Shown piece by piece: positions 20,201 to 28,178 of a DNA stretch of 64,000 nucleotides (position 1 is its first letter; every line of letters begins with the position of its first letter). The notes beneath the pieces were generated by a model. It did not search any database. It was not told where the DNA came from and saw only the letters and a list, made by a program, of their open reading frames with translations. The stretch comes from Flavobacterium nitratireducens (lineage in GTDB: Bacteria; Bacteroidota; Bacteroidia; Flavobacteriales; Flavobacteriaceae): the NCBI RefSeq assembly GCF_029625335.1, contig NZ_CP121111.1, positions 2,046,001-2,110,000 on the forward strand. Direction: 5' to 3'. The translations under genes and the position numbers were made by a program.

Positions 20201-20365
20201 TTAAACAAAACAGGATTTTTAACAAGTTGTAGAGTATATGCTCAGGGTGAAAATTTATTTTGGATTACTCCAAAAGGTTATATTGGTAAAGACCCAGAAA
20301 GAACAGATGTGAACAGAATCCCTGTACCTACCACTTTGTCATTAGGTGTAAACTTTAATTTTTAA
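17216..20365 (+). CDS. SusC-family TonB-dependent outer-membrane transporter (fructan)
   Basis: A 1049-residue SusC/RagA protein. It has a signal peptide (LSAQN), a carboxypeptidase-regulatory-like domain (about 22-105, ISIKGTVTSSEDGLSLPGVS), a TonB box ELTEVVVTGYS and a plug with DPLYVIDGVP and ASASSIYGSRAANGVI. A 22-strand barrel follows, ending LGVNFNF. With the SusD partner it forms the 'pedal-bin' importer that takes oligosaccharides across the outer membrane using TonB energy. It lies 131 bases after the GH32 gene and 9 bases before susD. Substrate (fructan pieces) is inferred from the locus. Confidence 0.95.
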   Translation: MKCKIILYLILMGSFFSLSAQNISIKGTVTSSEDGLSLPGVSVLVTGTNIGTTTDLDGKYQLKNVAPNASLIFSYVGYKNQTVKINNQSTLNVVMATESQELTEVVVTGYSKERKVDVTGAVTVVDLKPIEGQSMSSGNAMQALQGRVAGLQIEKSGDPSGASSRILIRGVSTLGNTDPLYVIDGVPTVRPEVFASLNPSIIESVQVLKDASASSIYGSRAANGVIIVTTKNAGKGGVTRVSYSTNVSVLSEKKQRYKMLNALDRGKVLWQASVNDGADPSGGYGEIYNFDWNNNFNNPVLNSVSVKPYVGGDTNVPAGDTDWQDTVYKTGLLVNNDLSVSGGSDKSNAVLSLGYLDNNGILKYTNYERYSARLNANFKLFNDRVKFGVNSQFTQSNERNAANDVGNAPVPGLAITLAPTIPVYTASGEFAGPLGSGYSDRNNPLLMQYLNRWDNTRKMSLYGNVFTEIKILNNLTFRNSIGMDFNDFHKKDIEPIVINGFVNRANNSLALDTNKYSSLTISNTLNYDLKLSNHKFGVVVGTESTKTDLNTLYAKAEGFAVESESYFTLSAATGARTNNGMSTGSRLLSQFGKLNYAFSDKYLATFTLRRDGSSRFGQDNRYGIFPAATVGWKLNNEDFMKKITTISNLKLRAGYGEVGNQSIGDNARFGLYEARYGPNQNVYFPDFFNIYYNVGTAYDLNGTNTGNLPSGFVSIQAANSGLKWESTKEVNVGLDFGFFGDKLSGTFDYFSRKTDGILIKPPVASAIGEGQQRFVNGASTSNKGWEFTIGYSDKTESGFSYSVSTNFSHTKNKITSLPEEVRAAYPGTAANSIIGHSQFEIFGYKTDGLFQSQDDIDSHATQVGARLGGIKFVDINNDGIINSNDRTFIGTTLPKLQYGVNVSLSYKQIDLSLFGSGVAGRIGVDPYIFWNNFVQGRENAGPGTLNAWTPTNTDTDVPSLSLAHNDTQTSDYLFRNNSYFKLRNLQIGYSLPESLLNKTGFLTSCRVYAQGENLFWITPKGYIGKDPERTDVNRIPVPTTLSLGVNFNF

Positions 20366-20374
20366 ATTATTCTC

Positions 20375-22113
20375 ATGAAAAAATATAATAAAATAGTTAT
20401 CAGCTTCATGTCAGTTTTACTTTTGGCATCATGTAGCTCAGATTTTTTAGATTATGAACCTACTGGAGTATTGTCTTCCAGTAACGTGACAACTGCCCAA
20501 AATGCAGAAGCGCTTGTGAATGCGGCTTATGCCGGAATAGGGAATGATGAAATGGTGGGGCCTATCACACACCAGTGGGTTTATGGAAGTGTGCGTTCTG
20601 ATGATGCCTACAAAGGCGGAGGAGGTCGTGGCGATGTAGATGTTGTGGATCGTTACGAACAATACAATTTGACAATTGCTGATTACGGTGATTGGATGTT
20701 GCCGCGAACTTGGACCAATCATTATAAAGCGATTTCAAGAGCCAACTTTGCTTTATCTGTAATTAATGCCATTCCGGATGCTGATTATCCGTTGAAGAAA
20801 ACCAGACAGGCAGAATTACGTTTTCTAAGAGCACATTCTCATTTTATGCTGAAATTGTTGTTCAAAAAATTCCTTTTATTACAGAGGATTTGACTCAAGA
20901 GGAAATTTTAAAAACGTCAAATGATTTGTCAAATGAAGATTTATGGAATAAAATTGCAGACGATTTTATTTTCGCATATGATAATTTGCCTCAATCTCAA
21001 GAACAAGTGGGTAGAGCTGACAAAAATGCTGCTGCGGCCTATTTGGCAAAATTAAGATTGTATCAGGCATATGAGCAAAATGATACGCACCAAGTTATAA
21101 ATATTAATGCAGCTAGATTACAGGAAGTAATTGATTATGCGGATGATGTAACGGGTAGTTTGGAAACCGATTTTGGGAATAACTTTTTAGACGGTCACGA
21201 TAATGGTTCCGAATCTATTTGGGCAGTTCAGTTTTCTATCAATGATGGTACCAATACCGGCAGAGTGAGTTTTGTTACCGGATTGAATTCACCTCACGGT
21301 ACACCACTTTATGGATGTTGTGGTTTTCATATGGCAAGTCAGAACATGGTTAATGCTTTTAGAACGGATGCAAATGGTTTGCCATTATTGGATACATTCA
21401 ATAATAGCGATATTTTTAATACTATCAGTAATGGGGATGCAGTTTTAGCTTCCGGAGTTACTATTGACCCAAGAATTGACCATACGGTTGGGGTCCCTGG
21501 AAGACCATTCAAATATAAAAATACATTGAAAGCTTCCGGAGATATGGTTTATAAATTCAGTTGGGCGAGAGATCCGGGAGTTTATGGTTACTTTGGAAAT
21601 ATGAAAGAGCAACAATCTCCGGACTGTTCTTGTTATGTGAAAAACGGACCATTCATTGGTACTTCAAAAAATGTTGATTTTATCAGATATGCAGATGTAT
21701 TGCTATTTAAAGCAGAGGCTTTAATACAATTGAACAGATATACGGAAGCCTTGCCTATCATCAACTTGATAAGAGCCAGAGCAGCCGCCAGTACTGCAAT
21801 GCCTTTGGCAGCAGGAGCTTCAGATGTGTACAATGTGCAACCTTATGTTTCTTTTCCTTCAAAAGAATATGCCATGAAAGCACTGATGTTTGAAAGAAGA
21901 TTGGAGTTTGGAATGGAAGGGCCTCGATTCTTTGATTTGGTAAGATGGGGTATTGCAGAGCAAGTTTTGAATGCTTATCTTACTGAGGAGAAAACGAAAA
22001 AAGATTTCTTGTCAAATGCAAAATTTACAGCGGGTAGAGATGAATATTATCCAATACCTCAAAGAGAAATTGATTTTACAGGAGGATTATATAAACAAAA
22101 TCCTGGTTATTAA
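20375..22113 (+). pseudogene. SusD-family sugar-binding lipoprotein, frameshifted
   Basis: Two frames make one SusD of about 578 residues. The first has lipoprotein signal LLLASC and the SusD start (NAEALVNAAYAGIG; RQAELRFLRAHSHFMLKL). It breaks at an A6 run near 20866-20872, where a seventh A would continue KKIPFITEDLTQEEIL in the second frame, which runs to 22113 with the usual end (EFGMEGPRFFDLVRWG; YYPIPQREID). SusD is the surface lid that captures glycans for SusC. The gene follows susC by 9 bases. Everything except one base is intact, so a sequencing indel is likelier than true loss. Confidence 0.85.
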
Positions 22114-22158
22114 GAATAAGGTTAATAATGGTTATTTTGGTGTTTTTTTAATTGAGTT

Positions 22159-22190
22159 AGAGGCAGGTGTAAACTTGCCTTTAATTTTTA
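22159..22190 (+). terminator. Probable terminator after susD
   Basis: AGGCAGG and CTTGCCT flank TGTAAA (one mismatch), followed by a T-rich stretch. About 320 bases without a gene separate it from the fructokinase. Confidence 0.5.
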
Positions 22191-22513
22191 AAACTAATAA
22201 GATATTGTTAATTTTTTTATGATTTAACCGCTGGTGAATTGGAGGTTCTTTTGAAGTTATTTCAGATAAAATTGTCGTTTTTTATTATTTATTGATGATT
22301 GGTTTTATTTAAGTGCAACATAAAAAATCGGGCTTAATAAAATTGTGTTTTTAAGGATAATAAATTCTATTCTTTTGCATTTATTGCGATATAATTTGGA
22401 ATTTATTTATTCCAGTTTTTAAATGAAAATAAGTTTTAATTTAAATGTTATTTTAAAGAGGTTTTTATGTTGTTTGATATAAATGGGTTATATAATTTAG
22501 AAGATAAAATAGA

Positions 22514-23409
22514 ATGGATAGAAAAAAAAATTAAGTGTAATATGTTTTGGAGAAGTGTTATGGGATGAATTCCCAACACATAAAAAAATTGGTGGGGCTC
22601 CTTTAAATGTAGCTTTAAGAATGAATTCTTTAGGTGCAACGATTACCATAATTAGCAAGATTGGTAACGATACAAATGGAGAGGAAATTATAAAATATAT
22701 TGACAATCACAAAGTAAATTCAGAATTAATTCAAATTGATAATGATTATAAGACTGGAGTTGTACATGTGATGATTAATGAAAAAGGGAATGCTTCTTAT
22801 GATATTCATTATCCTTCTGCATGGGATAAAATTTGCATATCTGATAAAATGATTAAAATAATTAGCGATGCTGATGCTTTTGTTTTTGGGAGCTTGGTTT
22901 GTAGAGATGAGGTATCAAGGTCAACTTTAATGACTCTTTTAGATAAAGCAAAATATAAAATTTTGGATGCCAATTTAAGAGCTCCATATTATACTTTAGA
23001 CATATTAATCGAATTAATGAATAAAGCTGATTTTATAAAACTGAATGATGAAGAGTTAGTTGAAATAAGCAAAAAAATGAATTCTCCTTATAATTCCTTT
23101 GAGCAAAATATAAAATTTATTTCTGAGAAGACTAATACTCAGCAGATTTGTGTAACGAAAGGCGCTTTTGGAGCGGTATTATACAACAAAGGAAAGTTTT
23201 ATTATAATAGTGGCTATTTTGTAAATGTAGTAGATACCGTTGGGGCAGGAGATTCCTTTTTGGCAACACTAATCATTAGATTATTAAAAGGTAAATCACC
23301 ACAAAAATCTTTAAATTACGCTTGTGCTATTGGTGCTCTGGTAGCTGCAAGTGAAGGAGCAAACCCTGATATTTCTATTGAGCAACTAAAATCATTTATG
23401 AATATTTAA
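22514..23409 (+). pseudogene. Fructokinase (PfkB family), frameshifted at the N-terminus
   Basis: A PfkB carbohydrate kinase of about 298 residues. ATG 22514 (MDRKK) leads into an A9 run at 22522-22530. One extra A gives KKLSVICFGEVLWDEFPTHK and joins the long frame, so the gene is probably intact in life. As read, translation could begin only at GTG 22555, losing the first strand of the fold. PfkB motifs are GGAPLNVALRMNSLG (substrate/dimer region), ILDANLR and the catalytic anion hole DTVGAGDSF. It phosphorylates fructose in the cytoplasm, closing the fructan pathway. It is the last gene of the locus. Confidence 0.85.
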
Positions 23410-23640
23410 ACCAATATAAAAAATCAAAAAACGGAGCAATTCTTTAGTTTTGTCAAGGCAATAAATCTGTATTTTAGAAAAAGTGTTCAACCACTTTTCT
23501 GGCGCGGGAAAAGCGAGTTTTTTGAGTATAATTTACCTTGAAAACTTAATCATAGTAAATGAGGGTTTTCGAACCAATTCCCTTAATGAGGTAGTGGAGG
23601 TCATGTCCAGTATTTCCGGGAGTTTAGAAAGTATGGAAAT
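23410..23640. other. Gene-free stretch after fructokinase
   Basis: About 230 bases. A short open frame here (23483-23677) runs into the terminator and tRNA fragment and resembles nothing I recognise. A more GC-rich patch near 23500 could be decayed coding DNA. I see no supported gene. Confidence 0.3.
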
Positions 23641-23669
23641 AAAAAAAGCCATTCCGAAAGAATGGCTTT
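23641..23669 (-). terminator. Terminator after the displaced tRNA-Asn 3' half
   Basis: On the minus strand GCCATTC and GAATGGC form a 7-bp stem flanked by A- and T-runs, ending in six T. Position and spacing relative to the tRNA acceptor end match those of the intact tRNA genes, but the stem sequence differs. Confidence 0.75.
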
Positions 23670-23679
23670 TCCAATAAAA

Positions 23680-23735
23680 GCTCCCCCTCTTGGGCTCGTT
23701 CCGATAGCTATCGGAACAAGAACCCTCTGATTAAC
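23680..23735 (-). pseudogene. Displaced 3' half of tRNA-Asn with a palindrome in the T loop
   Basis: On the minus strand this starts at the anticodon itself (GTTAATCAGAGGGT) and continues to the acceptor end CAAGAGGGGGAG, matching the 3' half of the intact tRNA-Asn. The 5' half is replaced by the GIY-YIG gene. The T loop carries the 18-bp perfect palindrome TTCCGATAGCTATCGGAA in place of the normal sequence, so it cannot fold as a tRNA. It is followed by its own terminator. Confidence 0.85.
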
Positions 23736-24015
23736 TATGTTTAAGTAGTAGTTTTTCGGAAATTTCAGGATACTTTTTGAGATTATAAATGTATGTTTTG
23801 CTTTTCATGCTTTTTATGTGTTTTTCTATTTTTCTTGCTTGAAAAATGTCTACACATTTGATAAGATGAAATACTGTCCAATCATTTGCTATTTTAGTAT
23901 GTGAGTTTTTAAATATGGTTGAGTTGTGCCATTCCTGCCTAAGTTCAATATCTGAAGTTTCACCGATGTAGAAAGTATCTTTATCTGAAGAATAAATAAT
24001 GTAAACAAAGTGCAT
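23731..24015 (-). CDS. Small GIY-YIG nuclease-domain protein inserted at tRNA-Asn
   Basis: A 94-residue single-domain GIY-YIG protein: the first strand is FVYIIYSS (GIY position), then YIG at residues 16-18, and the helix that supplies the catalytic Arg and Glu (ELRQEWHN; ARKIEKHIKS). The fold cleaves DNA in homing and repair enzymes. The gene lies on the same strand as, and just downstream of, the terminator of intact tRNA-Asn copy 2. Its TAA stop falls within the anticodon-loop sequence of the displaced tRNA 3' half (GTTAATCAG). Such a precise junction suggests that gene and tRNA fragment form one cassette (inference). The protein may be structurally complete; its activity is unknown. Confidence 0.88.
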   Translation of the reverse strand: MHFVYIIYSSDKDTFYIGETSDIELRQEWHNSTIFKNSHTKIANDWTVFHLIKCVDIFQARKIEKHIKSMKSKTYIYNLKKYPEISEKLLLKHS

Positions 24016-24039
24016 ACAATTCGTGAATAGGTTTTAAAC

Positions 24040-24070
24040 AAAAAAAGACCATCATTTCTGATAGTCTTTT
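24040..24070 (-). terminator. Terminator of tRNA-Asn copy 2
   Basis: Minus-strand GACTATCA and TGATGGTC stem with T-run, nearly identical to that of copy 1. It separates the tRNA from the GIY-YIG gene. Confidence 0.8.
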
Positions 24071-24080
24071 CAAATAAAAG

Positions 24081-24154
24081 CTCCCCCTCTTGGGCTCGAA
24101 CCAAGGACCCTCTGATTAACAGTCAGATGCTCTAACCAACTGAGCTAAGGAGGA
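24081..24154 (-). tRNA. tRNA-Asn (GTT), copy 2
   Basis: Identical to copy 1 over all 74 bases, with anticodon GTT, discriminator G and no encoded CCA. It lies between rseP upstream and the GIY-YIG cassette downstream on the minus strand. Confidence 0.97.
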
Positions 24155-24230
24155 AACTGTATATTTAATATGCGTAAGGAACGTATTTATTTGCTATTGT
24201 TAAGCTGTGTTAGCTTGTTCTTAGCGGATG

Positions 24231-24261
24231 CAAATATAAGACGTTTTTTGAATGTGGCAAA
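24231..24261 (-). promoter_or_regulatory. Promoter of tRNA-Asn copy 2
   Basis: Minus-strand TTTG (complement of 24258-24261), a 19-base gap, and TATATTTG (complement of 24231-24238), matching the Bacteroidota consensus. Same layout as copy 1. Confidence 0.7.
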
Positions 24262-24288
24262 CAAAAAATGAAAAAAAATACATTTTTT

Positions 24289-25632
24289 TTATTTGCCTAT
24301 AATGGCTTTATAAATATCATTTCCATTAGCAAATACTAACAGTGTGATAAGCAAAACAAAACCAACCATTTGGGCGTTCTCTAGGAATTTATCACTTGGT
24401 TTTTTGCCTGAAACTATTTCGTATAACAAAAACATAACATGTCCACCATCAAGAGCCGGAATAGGTAATAAGTTCATTACACCAAGCATAATGGATAACA
24501 GAGCAGTGATACCCCAAAATACTTCCCAACTCCAGCTATTTGGGAAAATATTATAAATAGCAGCAAATCCGCCTACTTGTTTATAGGCACCTGTATCTGG
24601 ATTGAAAATCATTTTCAATTGTTTTCCGTATCCAATTAATTGGTTTTTCCCTTTTTCGATTCCAACAGGAATAGATTCTAAGAAACCATATTTTTGTGTA
24701 CTTACTTTATAGTAGCCTAATTTCTCTAAAGAGTCCATTCCTAAACCTCCCAATTGAACACCTAATTTTCCTTCGTTGTTCACCACAAGCTGAACAACTG
24801 TTTCTTTTTGGTCACGCAAAACCACAGCAGGAATTGTTTTTCCTTTGTTTTGGTCTAAAATAGTTTTGGCTTCGTCAAAGTATTTTGTTTTTTGACCGTT
24901 TAAGGATAAGATAATGTCTTTAGATTGTAAAGCTTTATTAGTAGATTCTTCAGTTACAGCACCAATTACAAATGGCATTCGGATAGAAACCACAGGAGAT
25001 TTTTCGTATTTGGTAAGTTGGTCAATAAAATCCTTAGGCATTTTTAAAGTTTGTTCAGTACCGTTTCTTTCGATAAGTACTTCTTTACCCATTACGATTT
25101 TCATGTTGATTTCGTTGTCAAATTTAACAATTGAAGTTCCATCAACCGCAAGGATTTTATCTCCGGTTTTAAAACCAGCTTTAATCATGGCAGGGTTTTC
25201 AATTAAAAGACCATCTTTCAAATCTTCATTTGCGATATAAGTGTCACCATAAGCAAATGCCATCCCAATGTAAATAATAAAAGCTAAAATAAAGTTGACC
25301 GTAACTCCGCCTAGCATAATAATCAAACGTTGCCAAGCCGGTTTAGAACGAAATTCCCAGGGTTGTTGAGGTTGAGCCATTTGTTCCTTGTCCATACTCT
25401 CGTCAATCATTCCCGAAATTTTTACATAACCACCCAACGGCAGCCAACCAATTCCGTATTCGGTTTCACCAATTTTCTTTTTTAACAAGGAAAATTTAAC
25501 GTCAAAAAACAAATAGAATTTCTCAACTCTGGTTTTGAATAATTTAGCAGGAATAAAATGTCCCAGTTCGTGAAGTATAATCAGTAATGATAAGCTCAAT
25601 AAAAATTGAGAAAGCTTAATAAAAATTTCCAT
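24289..25632 (-). CDS. rseP: RseP-type site-2 (M50) membrane metalloprotease
   Basis: A 447-residue inner-membrane protease. The zinc motif HELGH is at residues 21-25 in the first membrane segment. PDZ-like domains fill the middle (KTGDKILAVDG; DIILSLNGQKT), and the third zinc ligand motif NLLPIPALDGGH lies near residue 400, before the last membrane spans. Length and layout are normal for RseP. The family cuts membrane-bound anti-sigma factors and signal peptide remnants within the membrane. It ends 27 bases upstream of the tRNA-Asn promoter on the same strand, with no obvious terminator between them. Confidence 0.95.
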   Translation of the reverse strand: MEIFIKLSQFLLSLSLLIILHELGHFIPAKLFKTRVEKFYLFFDVKFSLLKKKIGETEYGIGWLPLGGYVKISGMIDESMDKEQMAQPQQPWEFRSKPAWQRLIIMLGGVTVNFILAFIIYIGMAFAYGDTYIANEDLKDGLLIENPAMIKAGFKTGDKILAVDGTSIVKFDNEINMKIVMGKEVLIERNGTEQTLKMPKDFIDQLTKYEKSPVVSIRMPFVIGAVTEESTNKALQSKDIILSLNGQKTKYFDEAKTILDQNKGKTIPAVVLRDQKETVVQLVVNNEGKLGVQLGGLGMDSLEKLGYYKVSTQKYGFLESIPVGIEKGKNQLIGYGKQLKMIFNPDTGAYKQVGGFAAIYNIFPNSWSWEVFWGITALLSIMLGVMNLLPIPALDGGHVMFLLYEIVSGKKPSDKFLENAQMVGFVLLITLLVFANGNDIYKAIIGK

Positions 25633-25819
25633 TTTTTAATTTTGGTTCTAATATGACGTACAAAAGTAAGGTTTTCTGTTTGTTTATTTCACAATAATTA
25701 TTCCATAAGCATTTAAATGTTTGTTAATTAATTTCAATTTGAATTCAGATATTGGCTAAGCTCTTGTAACTTTACTTTTCTCAAATAAAATTATTTTATC
25801 GTTTTTAAAAAACAGGATT

Positions 25820-26893
25820 ATGTCTTCAAAATTATTTTCTCCTCTTTCGATAAAAAGTATTACGCTAAAAAACAGAATTGTCATTTCTCCTATGTGCCAA
25901 TATTCGTCAACAGACGGTTTTGCTAACGATTGGCATTTGGTACATTTGGGCAGTCGTGCCAGTGGTGGAGCGGGACTGATTATTCAGGAAGCGACTGCGG
26001 TATCGCCTGAAGGAAGAATTTCACCCGAAGATTTAGGAATCTGGAAAGACGAGCATATCGAAAAAATGAAGGCTATTACCGTTTTTATCAAAAGTCAGAA
26101 TGCAGTTCCGGGAATTCAGTTGGCGCATGCTGGTCGAAAAGCAAGTGTTTCTTCACCTTGGAAAGGCAATAAAAAACTGGATGCTTCACAAGGCGGCTGG
26201 CAAACAGTGGCGCCATCTGCAATACCTTATCACGATTCAGAACCTTTTCTTCCAGAAGCTTTGGACAAAAACGGAATCCAAAAAGTGATTGCTGATTTTA
26301 AAGCAGCAACAAAGAGAGCTGTTCAAGCAGGTTATGAGGTTTTAGAAATTCATGCCGCTCATGGTTATTTATTGCATCAGTTTTTATCACCATTGTCGAA
26401 TACTAGAACCGATGAATATGGAGGAAGTTTTGAAAACCGAATTCGTTTTACGATGGAAGTTCTAGAGGCAGTTCAAACCGAATGGCCTGAAAATTTACCT
26501 TTGTTTGTGCGTATTTCGGCTACGGATTGGGCGGAAGGTGGATGGAATGAAGAAGAATCTATCCAACTTTCTAAAATTCTAAAAGAAAAAGGAGTCGATT
26601 TGATTGATGTGTCTTCTGGAGGAGCAGTTTCACATCAAAAAATTACTTTAGGTCCGGGGTATCAGGTTCCTTTTGCCGAAAGAATTAAAAAAGAAGTCGA
26701 AATTTTAACGGGAGCTGTTGGTTTAATTACTGATGCATTTCAGGCAGAAGCAATTTTGCAGAATAAACAAGCAGACATGGTTCTTTTTGCCCGTGAATCG
26801 CTTCGCAATCCTAATTTGGGATTGGATTTTGCGAAAGCATTAGGAGCAGAAGTCGATTGGCCAAAACAATACGAAAGAGCAAAATTAAAATAG
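25820..26893 (+). CDS. NADH:flavin oxidoreductase, Old Yellow Enzyme family (YqjM/NamA-like)
   Basis: A 357-residue FMN-dependent (beta/alpha)8-barrel enzyme. Recognisable signatures are ISPMCQYSS near residue 23 (the cysteine that tunes FMN in YqjM-type enzymes), QLAHAGRKAS, HAAHGYLLHQFLSPLSN (substrate-binding His-x-x-His and phosphate region), RISATDW and MVLFARESLRNP at the end. The family reduces activated C=C bonds with NAD(P)H in the cytoplasm. It stands alone, in the opposite orientation to rseP. The physiological substrate is unknown. Confidence 0.92.
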   Translation: MSSKLFSPLSIKSITLKNRIVISPMCQYSSTDGFANDWHLVHLGSRASGGAGLIIQEATAVSPEGRISPEDLGIWKDEHIEKMKAITVFIKSQNAVPGIQLAHAGRKASVSSPWKGNKKLDASQGGWQTVAPSAIPYHDSEPFLPEALDKNGIQKVIADFKAATKRAVQAGYEVLEIHAAHGYLLHQFLSPLSNTRTDEYGGSFENRIRFTMEVLEAVQTEWPENLPLFVRISATDWAEGGWNEEESIQLSKILKEKGVDLIDVSSGGAVSHQKITLGPGYQVPFAERIKKEVEILTGAVGLITDAFQAEAILQNKQADMVLFARESLRNPNLGLDFAKALGAEVDWPKQYERAKLK

Positions 26894-26930
26894 AAATTGG
26901 ACTTATTAAGATATTAATTTTAGGCTAAAC

Positions 26931-26960
26931 ATTTAAAACATATAAGTCATTTAAGTTTTT
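26931..26960. repeat. Solo copy of the ATATAAGT repeat
   Basis: A 30-base stretch (ATTTAAAACATATAAGTCAT and following) matches the 28-bp inverted repeats that flank the GxxExxY gene at 39 kb with about two differences, but no gene is attached. Further ATATAAG words follow (to about 26995). Confidence 0.6.
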
Positions 26961-27040
26961 TATCTTCTATAAGTGTTTTAAAAGTTCATATAAGATTATT
27001 TTCATTTACGAAAATGAAAAATCTGTGATAATTTGTCTAA

Positions 27041-27061
27041 CCTGTCTGCCGGCAAGGCAGG
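27041..27061. repeat. GC-rich palindromic intergenic repeat
   Basis: CCTGTCTGCCGGCAAGGCAG and following base form a near-palindrome centred on GCCGGC in otherwise AT-rich DNA. It resembles short palindromes dispersed in flavobacterial genomes. Confidence 0.45.
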
Positions 27062-27137
27062 TCTGTGTTGAAATGTAACCACAAAGATTTAAAAAATAAT
27101 TCGTGCATTCGTGGCATAAAAAATACAAGATAAAAAT

Positions 27138-28178
27138 ATGAAAACAATAAAAGCGGCTTTACTTTCTTATGGAATGTCTGGAAAAGTGTTTCAGGCACCT
27201 TTTTTAGAATTACATCCAGGATTTGAGTTAGTTGGTTCTTGGGAAAGAAGTAAAAAATTAATTCAGGAAGATTATCCACACGTAAAAAGTTATGCTTCTA
27301 TTGATGAAATTCTGGCTGATGATGTTGATTTGGTAGTGGTAAATACACCCATTGAAACGCATTTTGAATATACCAAAAAAGTTTTGGAAGCGGGCAAGCA
27401 TGCTATTGTAGAAAAAGCATTCACGTCAACAGTAGCGGAAGCGGAAGAATTAGCTGCTTTGGCAAAGGCAAATGGGGTTAAATTAGCCGTTTTTCAAAAC
27501 AGGAGATGGGATAGTGATTTTAAAACGGTTCGCCAAGTTCTAGTAGATGGTTCTCTGGGTGAAATTGTAGAAGCCGAATTTCATTTTGACCGTTATAATC
27601 CGCAATTGAGTCCGAAACAACATAAGGAAACCGTGAATTCAGGTTCCGGAATTTTGAAAGATTTGGGTCCGCATATTATTGATCAAGCATTGTATTTGTT
27701 TGGTTTCCCAAAAGCTGTTTTTGCTGATATTCGTATAACTCGTGAAAACTCAGTAGTTGATGATTGGATTGATGTGGTATTGTACTATACTGATTTCAGA
27801 GTGCGTTTGAAAGCGAGTTTCTTTGTGCGCGAAACCAATCCGGCTTATGTGATTCATGGTAAAAAAGGTTCTTTCTTAAAACCAAGAGGCGATGTACAGG
27901 AAGACGATTTGAAAGTGATGAAAAAACCTAATTTGGATTCCTGGGGAACAGAACCTTTGGATAAAGAAGGTTTTTTACACACTGAAATTGACGGCAGAAT
28001 CATGCACGGCAGAATCCCGACGCTTAAAGGGAATTACTATGATTTTTTTGATGGGGTTTATAATGCTATTGTCAATGATACTGCAGAACCTGTTACCGCT
28101 GAAGATGGCGCAAGAGTAATGCAAATAATTGAAGCCGCTATCCTAAGTAATAAAGAAAAAAGAGTGGTTGATTTGTAA
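27138..28178 (+). CDS. Gfo/Idh/MocA-family oxidoreductase
   Basis: A 346-residue NAD(P)-dependent dehydrogenase. The N-terminal Rossmann half carries KAALLSYGMSGKVFQAPFL and VVVNTPIETHFEYTKKVLEA, with the catalytic lysine region KHAIVEKAFTS (EK-P-like motif). The C-terminal half begins RRWDSDFKTVRQVL and contains LKDLGPHIIDQALYLF, with the conserved GPH. The family oxidises sugars, inositols and related compounds in the cytoplasm; a Bacteroidota group close to E. coli YdgJ is a plausible match. The substrate is unknown. The gene is monocistronic by layout. Confidence 0.9.
   Translation: MKTIKAALLSYGMSGKVFQAPFLELHPGFELVGSWERSKKLIQEDYPHVKSYASIDEILADDVDLVVVNTPIETHFEYTKKVLEAGKHAIVEKAFTSTVAEAEELAALAKANGVKLAVFQNRRWDSDFKTVRQVLVDGSLGEIVEAEFHFDRYNPQLSPKQHKETVNSGSGILKDLGPHIIDQALYLFGFPKAVFADIRITRENSVVDDWIDVVLYYTDFRVRLKASFFVRETNPAYVIHGKKGSFLKPRGDVQEDDLKVMKKPNLDSWGTEPLDKEGFLHTEIDGRIMHGRIPTLKGNYYDFFDGVYNAIVNDTAEPVTAEDGARVMQIIEAAILSNKEKRVVDL

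Larger units (their letters stand above)
24040..24262. repeat. Direct repeat, right copy (tRNA-Asn unit)
   Basis: The partner of 7171-7395. It has the same orientation and differs at a handful of positions. Recombination between the copies would remove the 16.9 kb that contain the fructan locus. Confidence 0.9.

Noticed and set aside
20375..22113. Two separate SusD-like genes
   Set aside because: The halves are complementary parts of one SusD joined by one missing A.
23483..23677. A 64-codon frame after fructokinase
   Set aside because: It runs through the tRNA-fragment terminator, has no recognisable similarity and no convincing start.
7171..24262. A classical integrase-driven island
   Set aside because: No tyrosine or serine recombinase gene was found between the tRNA copies, so only repeat-flanked placement is claimed.
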